A stretch of DNA of 64,000 nt from Chloroflexota bacterium (GTDB taxonomy: Bacteria > Chloroflexota > Dehalococcoidia > Lucifugimonadales > Lucifugimonadaceae). Every line of letters begins with the position of its first letter. The first letter of the stretch is position 1. The position numbers and the translations under genes are program-made. Shown piece after piece: positions 41,320 to 51,092 of this stretch. The stretch is from assembly GCA_029262735.1 (NCBI GenBank), contig JAJCYY010000015.1, positions 62,001-126,000 on the forward strand, given 5' to 3'. The notes below the pieces were generated by a model, which saw only the letters and a program-made list of their open reading frames with translations, did no database searches and was not told the DNA's origin.

Positions 41320-43392
41320 TTAGTTGACCAGATCGTCCAAAAACTCCGAAGCCGGATCAACGCCAGAGACAAGCAGATGATCCCTGGCCCGGGTGCAAGC
41401 AACGTAGAGCAAGTGCCGCTCAGTGTTGTAGACCTCCTCCAGATCAGAGTCATCCACGACCGACTCGATCCTCGACTGCAACGGGACTACCTCGTCATCA
41501 CAAGCCATCACTACAACAGCCCTGAACTCCAGTCCTTTTGCCATGTGCATGGTCCCTATTGAAATCGAACCGCTGACTGTTTGCATATGTTCATCCAGAA
41601 CCCTGTGTGGTCCCGTGCTTCTCTCCGCTGTCTGTATTGCACGCTGCAACTCGTTTTCTGAACGAACGAACAATCCGATCTCTTGTGGCAATAATCCTTC
41701 TTCTAACCGCGCGTCGATCCAGGCGGCGGCTCTCTCGATCTCTTCTCCTTGCGAATCAACAATGGCTATCTCCGGTACGGGCCCATTGAATACCGAAATC
41801 GTGCCCCGTCTATCTTCAGTTAGACCATCGACGTCTGATATCTCAGGCCCCAACAATCTGTCTGCTTGCATTCTTATCTGGTGAGAAGTCCTGTAGTTGA
41901 TCCGAAGAGTTCTTGCACGACCTCTCACATCAACACCGAGAGATTTCCAGGAAAACGGTTGCTGAAATATGCGTTGGCCCAGATCTCCAGCGAAGAACAG
42001 CCCGTTCGGCCTGCCTCCACCCAGTGCAGCTAGCATCCTCAACTGCCCAACACTCACATCCTGTGCCTCGTCCAGAACTGCGAAGTCGTAAGGCGTGTTA
42101 CCTCCATCGGATAACCTCTGGGAGACATTAGCCAGCATCCCGGCTTCGGTGACTAGACCTGTTTCTCCGAGGTTGTTCCGCACGTCTTCAAAAATCGACC
42201 ACAGCACGGCCCGCTGCGTCTCAGGCAATCGGGTCCTACGACCCAACCTTGCAACATCCCGATACGCATCCCAGCTTTCGAGCTGCCAGGCGTCGACCAC
42301 CTGTTCCCATTCGGAAACCAGAAAGCTTGTACTAAACCCATGATCACCGGCATTATCGGACGCTGCATTTAGCAGATCACGAATCTGATCCTTCGTGGCT
42401 ATCTTCGGGCGACCGAAGTTTGCTTCATAGAGTCTTTGCGCCAACGCATGCATTGAAAGTACGTCAAGCCGCTCGGCTATCTGCGGGCGGTTGGAGATTA
42501 AGCGCCTGACTTTCAATCGGAGCGCATTCGCCAATGGGTCACTAAAGGTTGCGAGTAGAACCCGCGCGTCGGGATTCTTACGGGCAAGAAATACGGCCCT
42601 GTGCAGGGCCACGATAGTCTTACCGGTTCCAGCTGATCCTGACACTCTTGCAGGCCCGGTGTAATCGCGCTCCACCAGTTCTCGTTGTGCAGGGTGCAGG
42701 AATACTGTCCATTTCTCCCACGGGTACTCAAGAGCCTGTTCAAGCTCGTCAACATTATTCATTACCCGGAATCGACGCTGAGCGTCAGGGTGTTCAAACG
42801 GATCCAAACCGACAGGGACGGTTCGTCGAGCTTCTGGTCTACCCCCGACCGCAAGTTCCAGCACTGCTTCAGCAGCTTCGCTTGGTAGATGGTCGGCTAT
42901 TTCGAGGATCGAGTCTTCACTAGCGTTCTTGACATCAGGAAGCCACTCCGCCGGGACGCCGAAGTCAAGGAGTTCCTCGTCGGTGAGATGGGTGAACAGA
43001 GGCGGTTGAGACGGTTCTGCTTGGACCTCAGGGATGTAGACCGGAACGGTTATCTCGCGAACTGTTTCTCGTACTTCGACGATCTGCGCGGCACCGGTCT
43101 TCGGATGTGTCTCCAACTTTCGACGTTCTGCCCAGTTGTATGCGTCGTCGTGGTGAGCAACGAAACAGAGCAGAAGACTGGCTTCGGTCCTGTGAATGAT
43201 GATGCGAAGATCTCTGCTGACTCTCACCGACCAGAAGTTCGCATCTCTCGACCGATCCAATCGATGAAACTGCATGCCAGGATTGGTGGGATCGATTTGG
43301 AGATCAAACGCAGTTGTCTTCACAGCCTTCTGCTCGTCGTTCGTAAGCCGAGCAAGGCTGTCAGTAAAGCTATCTGAAATCCGGAACTCCAT
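41320..43392 (-). CDS. RelE/ParE-like domain fused to UvrD/Rep-type helicase
   Basis: A 690-residue protein. Residues about 1-90 ('FTDSLARLTNDEQKAVKTTA', 'FDLQIDPTNPGMQFHRLDRS', 'ANFWSVRVSRDLRIIIHRTE') match the RelE/ParE toxin-like fold in order. The rest is an SF1A helicase: Walker A 'VSGSAGTGKTIVALHRA' (about 250-266), Walker B 'FAVLDEAQDVSVGQLRMLAA', and late motifs 'LRINYRTSHQIRMQADRLLG' and 'MHMAKGLEFRAVVVMACDDE'. The ATG overlaps the DUF429 stop (TGATG). Such fusions occur as single genes elsewhere; the toxin-like domain may bind RNA or DNA rather than be toxic. Role inferred: DNA unwinding in the defence operon. Confidence 0.85.
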   Translation of the reverse strand: MEFRISDSFTDSLARLTNDEQKAVKTTAFDLQIDPTNPGMQFHRLDRSRDANFWSVRVSRDLRIIIHRTEASLLLCFVAHHDDAYNWAERRKLETHPKTGAAQIVEVRETVREITVPVYIPEVQAEPSQPPLFTHLTDEELLDFGVPAEWLPDVKNASEDSILEIADHLPSEAAEAVLELAVGGRPEARRTVPVGLDPFEHPDAQRRFRVMNNVDELEQALEYPWEKWTVFLHPAQRELVERDYTGPARVSGSAGTGKTIVALHRAVFLARKNPDARVLLATFSDPLANALRLKVRRLISNRPQIAERLDVLSMHALAQRLYEANFGRPKIATKDQIRDLLNAASDNAGDHGFSTSFLVSEWEQVVDAWQLESWDAYRDVARLGRRTRLPETQRAVLWSIFEDVRNNLGETGLVTEAGMLANVSQRLSDGGNTPYDFAVLDEAQDVSVGQLRMLAALGGGRPNGLFFAGDLGQRIFQQPFSWKSLGVDVRGRARTLRINYRTSHQIRMQADRLLGPEISDVDGLTEDRRGTISVFNGPVPEIAIVDSQGEEIERAAAWIDARLEEGLLPQEIGLFVRSENELQRAIQTAERSTGPHRVLDEHMQTVSGSISIGTMHMAKGLEFRAVVVMACDDEVVPLQSRIESVVDDSDLEEVYNTERHLLYVACTRARDHLLVSGVDPASEFLDDLVN

Positions 43393-43985
43393 CACGCATC
43401 CGGCCAGTAGTAGTGGATCGGAGCCAGCCAGTAACTCGCGGGATCCTGCTCCGAGTCAAAACGATCCCTCACAAGGTCGTGCGCCCAGCGACCTTCAAAA
43501 CCTTCACGTGCTGCGATAGCCGAGATAACAGCGTCGCTCTCATGTTCAGTCAAGTCGATACGAGCTAGAGAATATCGTTCTGCGAACTCATCACGGTTCA
43601 CATTTAGAGCTTTGATGAGTGCCTTCGGGTGGGACTCAGTGACCGGCACACCTCCATACTGCTCGCGCAGGCGAACGACGAACATCGCTCCCTGGATAAG
43701 TGCAGCACCCTGAAGCGAGTTGCCTGACTGAACGGTTCCGCTTGCGATGCCGTAGGTTCTCCGGATCCATCTGTCGGACATGCGTCCGCCACCTGCTCCT
43801 GACGACCACCAGAGTGGGGCATCTACACCGGCGCCATCGGGTGCGTCGTCCAGTTGATCACCTAACCATGAAACCGCATCATCGGCTGAATCACACAAGA
43901 ACGTTCGCAGTTCGTTGCCTTCATTGAGAATGCACACGCCAAAGTGGTTGTTACCGCCGGGATCGGCGCCTACCCAGACACTCAC
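43392..43985 (-). CDS. DUF429 (RNase H-fold) predicted nuclease
   Basis: A 197-residue protein with GTG start that overlaps the Mod stop (GTGA). 'VWVGADPGGNNHFGVCILNE' gives the first Asp of the RNase H fold, 'GAGVDAPLWWSSGAGGGRMS' and 'DRWIRRTY' the second, 'VPVTESHPKALIKALN' the Glu/His-Pro block and 'EHESDAVISAIAAREGFEG' the last Asp. This is the DUF429 pattern, a family of predicted nucleases or phosphotransferases. It is coupled to both Mod and the helicase gene, so it is part of the same system. Biochemistry unknown. Confidence 0.8.
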   Translation of the reverse strand: MSVWVGADPGGNNHFGVCILNEGNELRTFLCDSADDAVSWLGDQLDDAPDGAGVDAPLWWSSGAGGGRMSDRWIRRTYGIASGTVQSGNSLQGAALIQGAMFVVRLREQYGGVPVTESHPKALIKALNVNRDEFAERYSLARIDLTEHESDAVISAIAAREGFEGRWAHDLVRDRFDSEQDPASYWLAPIHYYWPDA

Positions 43986-46780
43986 AGCCTGAATACCTTC
44001 ATAACTTCATCGCCGAGGTGGTTGATCACCTTGACGGCGATACGACCAGACTCAGGTTTCAGGAATGCACGAGATGTGTCGCTGTGCAGGCTCTCCCAGG
44101 CTTCTTCATTGATCTCGGCCTTCAGCGTGGTCTTGAGCGCCTTATAGGGAGCGTTAGCACCCAGGAAGTAGGCATGACGGACGAAGAAACTCTCTTCGTT
44201 GTAGTCGGTATCCACAAACCAGCAGGCGATGCCGTCGGCTCCGTCACTGCGGACCTCGCCAGTGTTGGGGTCGAAGACGTCTACACCATTCACTTTCACC
44301 TTGAACTGATCTTCCTCCGTCTCTATTACCTCGACATCTGGCTCACCAAAGATCACAAATAGGTTGCCCTTGCCTGTGTTCTTCAGCTCCTCTGACATGT
44401 GCAGGTCAGCGTTCATGCGAGCTTTCAGGACCGGGATCCGCCCGAGCTTGTCGAACTCTGTTGAGCGGGCGTCATAGTTGAACGCGCAGGCAACGAGGCT
44501 ATCGAAACCGGCGTCAGCGGCTTCTCGTGCAGCTTCGACAAGGTCGGGCCGCGAAACCGTGCCGAACTCCGGACCAATGAAGATTGCCGCCTTCTTCTCG
44601 TCGCCACCTTCCTCATCGCCCTCGAAGTAACGCCCGGTCGCACACACATACTTGCCCGGCCATGGGGTCACGTCGACGAAGTCGATTCGGTCCTCTTTGT
44701 TCGCCTGCTGCACACCCGCTCTTTCGAGGTTGTCCAGGACCATTGAAGGGAAGTCGCGCTGCTCGCCATATTTGGACGCCTTGTCTGAAATGCCGTCTAT
44801 CAGGTCGTCGTTCTCATCGACAGTGAGGACCCTGTGCGGTGAAAGGCTCTCGACCGTGAACGGGCCGGCGACGCGAACCTTAGTGCGGTCTTCGTATGGC
44901 CGATCATAGAGGTACTCGAAGTCAGTTTTTGCAGCTATTGATGCGTCGATCTCCTTCTGTCGAGCTATGCGCTGTTCCCACCACTCGCCGTGAGCCATTT
45001 GTGCTGCTTCGGGCCAGGATTCATCAGCGTCACGAGGAATCTCCCATTCCTCCCATGACCCACCGAGAGTTGCGTTCAGTGATTCTCGTAACGGTTCGAG
45101 GCGTTCCTGAAAATCTTCCCAAATCACGTCGATCTCTGAGTTGTGAGCGATTGCGCGGAGGGTGATATGCGGAACACGTTCGGTGACGAAGCCCTGTCTA
45201 AGATCAGCGTAGGACGGTGTATCAAGTGGCGCAGTCCGAGACAACTCTGCTTCCTTTTGCTTGCCTTCTTTACTGTCCGTGAGCAAGTAGTAAGGGAGCC
45301 TTGCTCCCATCACTCGCCCACGTGCGAGTGCTAAAGCCACCCGGGACGTATCAATCGTGATCCAGCGTCTTCCCCATTGCTCGGACACGTACGCCGTCGT
45401 GCCCGATCCACAGGTCGGATCCAGTACTAAGTCGCCCGGATCGGTTGTCATCAGGACACATCGTTCAATCACCTTAGTGTTGGTCTGAACGACGTAGACC
45501 TTTGCTTCACTAAATCCACTGACGCCAGTGTCCGTCCATAGTGAATCGATCGGATAAACAGGGAAGTCATCAAGTAGGCGTACATACCTCATGCTGTTAC
45601 CGAGCAGCAGCAACCTGCTTGACTTCTTGAGCCGTTCCATACCCTCGGCGGTTGACTGCCATTGCCGATTCTGAGGTGGAGAGACAGCCCGTCGCTCATA
45701 TTGGATTGGCAACGCCAGATGTGGCGTGGTGAACATTGCTGAAGCGTCCCCGGTGTGGAACGCCTTCTCTCCAGATGTCAATTCACCGTCGCGTCCGAGC
45801 CGCCGCTTTTCACCACCTAGCCCAAATGCCCAGTTGTATTGCGACGCTCCAAGCTCGCCTTGCACTTTGGGCTGAAATAGTTGCCGGTATTTGTATTGCT
45901 CCCGGTCTTTCGCGTACCAAAGGACGATGTCACACCGAGCCGGCAGCCCTCTGGTTCCCAATCCAGTCGTCTTGGTAAAATAGATCTCCGCGACGAAATT
46001 CTCAGACCCGAACACTTCATCGAGGACCGATCTTACTCTGTGAACATTCTCATCGCCGATTTGAACGAACATAGAGCCAGTGTTTGCTAGCAGATCTCGA
46101 GCGACCTCTGTTCGGTCCCTCAAGTAAGTCAAATATGAGTGCACTCCGTCTCGCCAAGTATCTCGGAATGCTTTTACTTGCTCGGGCTCGCGTGTGATAT
46201 GCGCCGTACTTCCATCTGTGGCCCCGCGGCTGGTCGTCGACCACTGGAAGTTGGAATTGAACTTGATGCCGTAGGGCGGATCAATGTAGATGCACTGGAC
46301 CTTGCCGCGTAGACCTTCACGTTCGGCAAGTGAGGCCATTACCTGGAGGCTATCGCCGAGGATCATGCGGTTCGACCAGTTGGCATCGTGCTGGTAGAAC
46401 TCCGTACGCGCCGCTTCGTCGGGAACTCCGTTGAAGTCGGCAAACATGTCTGTCTGGTGTTCTTCAGTCTTCTTCAGGTTGTCCGTGCGACGCATCAAGT
46501 CGTCAATAAGCGCCTTCGGATGAACCTTCTCTTGGATATAGAGCGGCGGCGCCTGCACTACCATGTCTGACCATGTAAGCAGGTCCTTGCCGCGCCAAAT
46601 AAGCTGTGGATCGAGGTCCGGGTTTCGGCGCTCGTATGCGATCTGGATGGGCGTTTTCTCGTCATCGCGCAGCACCGATTCATACTCAGCAGCAGGGATG
46701 TTCTTGCGCGTTGCACTGTCGTGCTTGTACGTCTCGACGGACTTGCCGCTATTTCCAGCGTTTCGTCGTGTTGTGGCCAT
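43982..46780 (-). CDS. mod: Type III restriction-modification methyltransferase (Mod)
   Basis: A 932-residue N6-adenine/N4-cytosine DNA methyltransferase. Motif IV 'CIYIDPPYGIKFNSNFQW' (DPPY 167-170) comes before motif I 'LVLDPTCGSGTTAYVSEQWG' (from 451), the beta-class order of type III Mod proteins; the stretch between (about 270-430) is the target recognition region. The C-terminal third ('KAAIFIGPEFGTVSRPDLVE' onward) is the longer tail of large type III Mods and would contact Res. GGAGACGGAG precedes the ATG. It lies 9 bases after Res. It should methylate one strand of an asymmetric site; the site is unknown. Confidence 0.93.
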   Translation of the reverse strand: MATTRRNAGNSGKSVETYKHDSATRKNIPAAEYESVLRDDEKTPIQIAYERRNPDLDPQLIWRGKDLLTWSDMVVQAPPLYIQEKVHPKALIDDLMRRTDNLKKTEEHQTDMFADFNGVPDEAARTEFYQHDANWSNRMILGDSLQVMASLAEREGLRGKVQCIYIDPPYGIKFNSNFQWSTTSRGATDGSTAHITREPEQVKAFRDTWRDGVHSYLTYLRDRTEVARDLLANTGSMFVQIGDENVHRVRSVLDEVFGSENFVAEIYFTKTTGLGTRGLPARCDIVLWYAKDREQYKYRQLFQPKVQGELGASQYNWAFGLGGEKRRLGRDGELTSGEKAFHTGDASAMFTTPHLALPIQYERRAVSPPQNRQWQSTAEGMERLKKSSRLLLLGNSMRYVRLLDDFPVYPIDSLWTDTGVSGFSEAKVYVVQTNTKVIERCVLMTTDPGDLVLDPTCGSGTTAYVSEQWGRRWITIDTSRVALALARGRVMGARLPYYLLTDSKEGKQKEAELSRTAPLDTPSYADLRQGFVTERVPHITLRAIAHNSEIDVIWEDFQERLEPLRESLNATLGGSWEEWEIPRDADESWPEAAQMAHGEWWEQRIARQKEIDASIAAKTDFEYLYDRPYEDRTKVRVAGPFTVESLSPHRVLTVDENDDLIDGISDKASKYGEQRDFPSMVLDNLERAGVQQANKEDRIDFVDVTPWPGKYVCATGRYFEGDEEGGDEKKAAIFIGPEFGTVSRPDLVEAAREAADAGFDSLVACAFNYDARSTEFDKLGRIPVLKARMNADLHMSEELKNTGKGNLFVIFGEPDVEVIETEEDQFKVKVNGVDVFDPNTGEVRSDGADGIACWFVDTDYNEESFFVRHAYFLGANAPYKALKTTLKAEINEEAWESLHSDTSRAFLKPESGRIAVKVINHLGDEVMKVFRL

Positions 46781-46789
46781 CTCCGTCTC

Positions 46790-49700
46790 CTATACTGCCG
46801 CCGTAGCAGCCGCTGACACGAACGATTGAATCAGCTTGTTGAATTCGGCCTCAATCTCGTACACGTCGGTGAATTCAGCGAACGCCCATCTGCCGTAAGA
46901 CTTCAGGTTGTTGACGCCCGGCACCCAGTAGGAGTCCATCGTGTTCTTCTTATCGATGGCGTCCTCGCCGCGGTATCCCTTGATCTCCACAATCACGTTC
47001 AGTAAATCTTCATTCCCGTCATCAACCTGGACAATGAAATCCGGGATATAGATGCGGTTCTGTGATCCGTATCTGTAGGGAACATCCAGCCCTAGGTTGT
47101 GATTCTTAACGTAAGACTTGACCTTCGGATGCTCTTCGACAACACGGCAGAATTCACCTTCCCAATCCGAGTCAAGGATCAACCAGTTGACATGACTAAG
47201 CGTTGGGTTCGTTTTCCAGCGACTTTCTTTTGAAGTAGTGAAGTTCACATGGATCGTAGAGCCCGTCTGATTGAACGGATCAAGAAGCACCTTAACGGGA
47301 TTGGAGCCGATCATGGCAGTGGTGATAGCCGCAGTGATCCGTTCACAGGCCATGTCGGCAAGCTCCTGGTACACAAGTTGCGCAGGGTACGTCCCACCAC
47401 TGCAAGTCAGGTAGTTGTCCAGCCAATGCTTTGCAATTCGCTTCAACTGGCCGAACAGATGGAGCTTGGGATCGTCGTTCGTGTCGCGCCAATTTTTCAT
47501 CAACAAGTGATGCGTCAGGTGATAGAGGATCGTGGATTTCCGAGTGTCTTCCAGATGCTCAAGATTCAGGTTGACGGCCTGGCCGATGATTCCTGCGTTC
47601 TGGGTTGTTGAAGGCCCAACCTTCTCTGGTGTGAGTACCAACCTGGAGTCATCATTGAACTCGGCAGTCAGTCTCTCCTCAGGAAGCTCTATTCGATATC
47701 CAGAGACACGAGGGAAGCGGATTTCCAGGTGATCTCGCTCTGGGCTCATCGCCTTTACCTGGTAAGTGTGTTTCGGCTTCTTGGGTCCAGCAATGACAGG
47801 CTTTGCCGTGAAGTCGAATGGGATTCCGAGAACGTCGGCGTACTCCACGTCGAACAGGTCGTCATCGTTCAACTCGTATGATTGCCGCCGTAGGGAGCGC
47901 CCGATCACCTGTTCACAGAGTAGTTGAGTCCCGAATGCTCTTACTCCGAGAACATGTGTGACGGTGTTGGCATCCCAACCTTCAGAAAGCATGGAGACAG
48001 AGACAACACATCGGACAGATTCTCCGAGAGTTTCCTCCTTCCCAACCGTGTTCATTGCCTCCCTTAGCAGGTCCTGATCGGTTATGTTTTCGCCAGACTG
48101 CTGATCTCCTGATCGCGCTACGCGCTCACGTCTGAAGCGCTCAATCTCATCCGCCGCCATCTTCCGGAACTGCGAATCAAGTGCATCTCCAGATTCTAGT
48201 TGCTCACTGTCGATAAGCAGTGTCCGGGGGCGAGGAAGCGAATTGCCGTAGTCGTCATAGTTCCGGAACAGGTCGAACTTGCCAGGCTGAAGCTGGGTCG
48301 ATCCGTTTTCAAGCTCTTGTTCATAGCCAGAGAGGTAGTCATAAACGAGCTTTGAAGTGGCCGTGTTATTGCAAACCACGATGAAGCATGGGGGAACGGG
48401 GATCTGCTCTTCGTGCCAGAGTTCAAACGTTGTCTTGTAGTGGCCGTAAAGTGCATCAAACGCGGTCAACAACTGAGTTGGCAAGTCTCTGGGATCAAGC
48501 TCACCTGCTTTACCTCTCCCTTTGCGTGGCATATCGGCACGAATGTGTTCCCAGAGGTTCCGGAACCGTGGCATCTCGCTTCCAGGGATATTGTCGGAAA
48601 TTGGGACTCGGGGAAGTTTCACGATTCCGCTTTCGATCGCGTCCATCAGTGAGAAGTTGCTCATCGTCCACGGGAACAACGTGCCTTCGGCGTAGCCGGA
48701 TCCACGGAGGTAAAACGGGGTTGCGGAAAGGTCTAGAACGCGGCGGATACCAATTTTCTTATCGACCGACTCAAGACCGGTTATCCAGAGTCGTGCCGCT
48801 TCATTAGCCTTTTCCGCTTCTTTGCGATCATCACCCTTGAGAGCAACATCATCGGGATCTGGCGACTTCTCTCTGTAACAGTGATGCGCCTCATCGTTCA
48901 GCACCATTACGTTCTTCATACCCATTAGCTCTGGCATGACTCGTTGCATCATCTGGCCTTCAGTTTCCAGGCTCCTTAACTCAGGACCTCTTCCCTGAAG
49001 CAAGGCGCGTCCGCCTCTAGAAAGCTCCATTCGATCCCTGAGTTTGAAGGCGTGATAGTTGGTTATGACAATCTTCGCCTTCTCCATATCAGCCAGCATG
49101 TCGCGAGGTACGAGATCGCGTGTTCGGTAGTAACTGTCAGGATCGTTCGGCTGAAGGACCCGAAGGCGGTCCTTGATAGTGATGCCTGGTGTTACAACTA
49201 GGAACCCGTTGGTGTAATTGCGGCTGGTTGGATGGCGGACTGCATTGACCGTTTGCCAGGCGATCAACATCGCCATGATGGTTGTCTTGCCAGCCCCGGT
49301 CGCGAGCTTCAGAGCGAGGCGGGAGAGAGCATCCTGGTTTGCAGACGCAAGGTATTCGAGTGCGCGTTTTCCCGCCGGACCGGGTGTCTTCGTTGCGACC
49401 TCTGTAAGCCATATGACTGTTTCCGCAGCCTCAACCTGGCAAAAGAATGGCCGCACTCCAGTGAAGTGGTTACCACGCCAATGCTGGAGCAGTCGCGCCG
49501 TTTCTGGGGTTACAAGCCAGTTGTTGGGGTTAGGATCAGCTCTCCACTGATCAACAGCGAGTCGTATTTCATTGATGTTCGAAGTGGCGTCGTATTGCTG
49601 TTGTTCCGAAGATAGGTCCTTACCTTCATCGAAAACCATCGGCTGCTGAGAAGAGGATTTTTTCCTCTTTTTAGGCTTCGGGATCGGGGTAATGAACTCC

Positions 49701-49822
49701 GCCCCTCGGCGTAAGCCAACGACACCACCGGTTGGTTGACCATCTCCGTCGAGTTCCCAGTGCTTCGCCGGGTATTCGTACGGAGAGTTGAGGATCGGCG
49801 CTTCGAAGAAGTTGTTTTCCAT
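46790..49822 (-). CDS. res: Type III restriction-modification helicase-nuclease (Res)
   Basis: A 1010-residue SF2 translocase-nuclease. Walker A is 'LATGAGKTTIMAM' (173-185), the DEAH-box is 'NVMVLNDEAHHCY' (304-316), and the late motif is 'QVIGRSLRRQSYELNDDD'. The C-terminal PD-(D/E)XK nuclease has D928 (IPDFIVQV), then E946-x-K948 (VIVEIKGYRGED), so it looks catalytically intact. Res with Mod cuts DNA carrying unmodified sites in head-to-head orientation, in the cytoplasm. It is the first gene of the compact operon, about 190 bases after the nuclease gene at the island edge. Confidence 0.93.
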   Translation of the reverse strand: MENNFFEAPILNSPYEYPAKHWELDGDGQPTGGVVGLRRGAEFITPIPKPKKRKKSSSQQPMVFDEGKDLSSEQQQYDATSNINEIRLAVDQWRADPNPNNWLVTPETARLLQHWRGNHFTGVRPFFCQVEAAETVIWLTEVATKTPGPAGKRALEYLASANQDALSRLALKLATGAGKTTIMAMLIAWQTVNAVRHPTSRNYTNGFLVVTPGITIKDRLRVLQPNDPDSYYRTRDLVPRDMLADMEKAKIVITNYHAFKLRDRMELSRGGRALLQGRGPELRSLETEGQMMQRVMPELMGMKNVMVLNDEAHHCYREKSPDPDDVALKGDDRKEAEKANEAARLWITGLESVDKKIGIRRVLDLSATPFYLRGSGYAEGTLFPWTMSNFSLMDAIESGIVKLPRVPISDNIPGSEMPRFRNLWEHIRADMPRKGRGKAGELDPRDLPTQLLTAFDALYGHYKTTFELWHEEQIPVPPCFIVVCNNTATSKLVYDYLSGYEQELENGSTQLQPGKFDLFRNYDDYGNSLPRPRTLLIDSEQLESGDALDSQFRKMAADEIERFRRERVARSGDQQSGENITDQDLLREAMNTVGKEETLGESVRCVVSVSMLSEGWDANTVTHVLGVRAFGTQLLCEQVIGRSLRRQSYELNDDDLFDVEYADVLGIPFDFTAKPVIAGPKKPKHTYQVKAMSPERDHLEIRFPRVSGYRIELPEERLTAEFNDDSRLVLTPEKVGPSTTQNAGIIGQAVNLNLEHLEDTRKSTILYHLTHHLLMKNWRDTNDDPKLHLFGQLKRIAKHWLDNYLTCSGGTYPAQLVYQELADMACERITAAITTAMIGSNPVKVLLDPFNQTGSTIHVNFTTSKESRWKTNPTLSHVNWLILDSDWEGEFCRVVEEHPKVKSYVKNHNLGLDVPYRYGSQNRIYIPDFIVQVDDGNEDLLNVIVEIKGYRGEDAIDKKNTMDSYWVPGVNNLKSYGRWAFAEFTDVYEIEAEFNKLIQSFVSAAATAAV

Positions 49823-50009
49823 CGCTGCAACTGTTCCGTCTTTACGAATACGTTCACCGTAACTTGGACCCGGTAGTTACCCATTGTAAGCGCACGTATT
49901 CAGTTGCTCGTGGATTACGAAAAAAGATCGTCGGGGTAGTACTTGTTGTCATGGACGCCGGAACTGATAAGAAGTACCCCCCCGGCGTTCTACTGGGGTG
50001 CAGCAAGGA

Positions 50010-51092
50010 TTAGGAACGTGGGGCATTGGCCGCTTCGCGAAAAGCATCGGCTATTGCCACTAAGAACTCGTCTGAAACATCAGGGGCCGTTGTGTGGTTG
50101 CGTAGTGGAATTGGTGCGATCAGTTGCCTGATCTTTTCCGCAGCGTGTGGAGCGCGTCGTTCGATGACCGGCCCTTGAAGCCCGAGGTACGCGCTCCTTC
50201 TGTCGTTGTACAAGGTCACTAGTCTGACACGTTCGTCATGCAAAGTAGGCAGGAGCGTGAACATGCGCTTACCGCGGTACGAACTCAAATAGCACATTCC
50301 CTCGGCTTCCAATCCCCTTGCCCACGCCAGCAGTCGCTTAAGGAAGTCGCGATTTTCTTCTGGCGCAAGTTCAATACTCTCTTCGAATTCTTTCGAAGAT
50401 CCCTCCCAGAACTGTCCTTGCTGATCAGAGGAAGCTTTCTCAAGTCGCTCCGTTTCTGTTCGGGCCGCTCGTTGAGGCTGAATACGCTGCGGCATGACAA
50501 CCTTCGAACCATCCACATCGAACATATTCACCTCGGCCAGGTCGAATATCACGCCATCGGTGATTGATTCGAGGTATGCAACTAAAGAAGACAGTTCTGG
50601 GGGTACTTCATCAAGCACAAGCACCAGCCGGAAGTGGCCGTTTTCGAGAGACGAGCGAAGCACGTCCTCAAACTGTTCGATCTCAACATCTTCGAACCCT
50701 TCATTTCCTCGGGTCAGTTCATAAAGCGAGGTGACACCATGTTCCCTCAGGACACGGGACAACGGTCCCTGTTCAAGCTGGCCTAACGGCCACCCGTGCA
50801 TGTACGAGGCGTACGCAAGTATCTGAGCAACAACGGCACGTCTGGCCTCACTGTTGCGTCCGAGCTTTACCTCTATAAGTACGGGACGACCCGTTCTCTC
50901 AATGGCCAACAAGTCGATGTAGCCTCGGCCAAGCTGAACCTCTCTTCCGATCACTGCGACGTCCGGGCTGCCGGCTAGAGGAAGCATCTGTGGAGCGGCG
51001 GCAATAAGCTCTTGAAGCGTCGCCTCGTCCGGGAATCCATCGGACTCAAGCAGTTCCCACTGCGAACCTCTGTTTGTCCAGATACCAGGCAT
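50010..51092 (-). CDS. NucS/DUF91-like PD-(D/E)XK endonuclease
   Basis: A 360-residue protein with an N-terminal nuclease domain: D60 (RGYIDLLAIERTGRP), then E74-x-K76 (VLIEVKLGRNSEARRAVVAQ), followed by 'ILAYASYMHGW', the usual Q/Y helix of PD-(D/E)XK folds. The rest is helical with 'KRLLAWARGLEAEGMCYLSS' and 'MFTLLPTLHDERVRLVTLYN', a region resembling DUF91-type or DUF4268-like tails. It is the element gene nearest the tRNA. A decayed copy lies just outside the opposite att site, so this gene seems a fixed part of the right end of this element family. Substrate unknown. Confidence 0.75.
   Translation of the reverse strand: MPGIWTNRGSQWELLESDGFPDEATLQELIAAAPQMLPLAGSPDVAVIGREVQLGRGYIDLLAIERTGRPVLIEVKLGRNSEARRAVVAQILAYASYMHGWPLGQLEQGPLSRVLREHGVTSLYELTRGNEGFEDVEIEQFEDVLRSSLENGHFRLVLVLDEVPPELSSLVAYLESITDGVIFDLAEVNMFDVDGSKVVMPQRIQPQRAARTETERLEKASSDQQGQFWEGSSKEFEESIELAPEENRDFLKRLLAWARGLEAEGMCYLSSYRGKRMFTLLPTLHDERVRLVTLYNDRRSAYLGLQGPVIERRAPHAAEKIRQLIAPIPLRNHTTAPDVSDEFLVAIADAFREAANAPRS

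Noticed and set aside
43982-49822. BREX or DISARM system
   Set aside because: No PglX/BrxC/PglZ or DrmA/B/C-like proteins; Mod with DPPY before the DPTCGSG motif and Res with DEAH plus PD-(D/E)XK fit type III restriction-modification.
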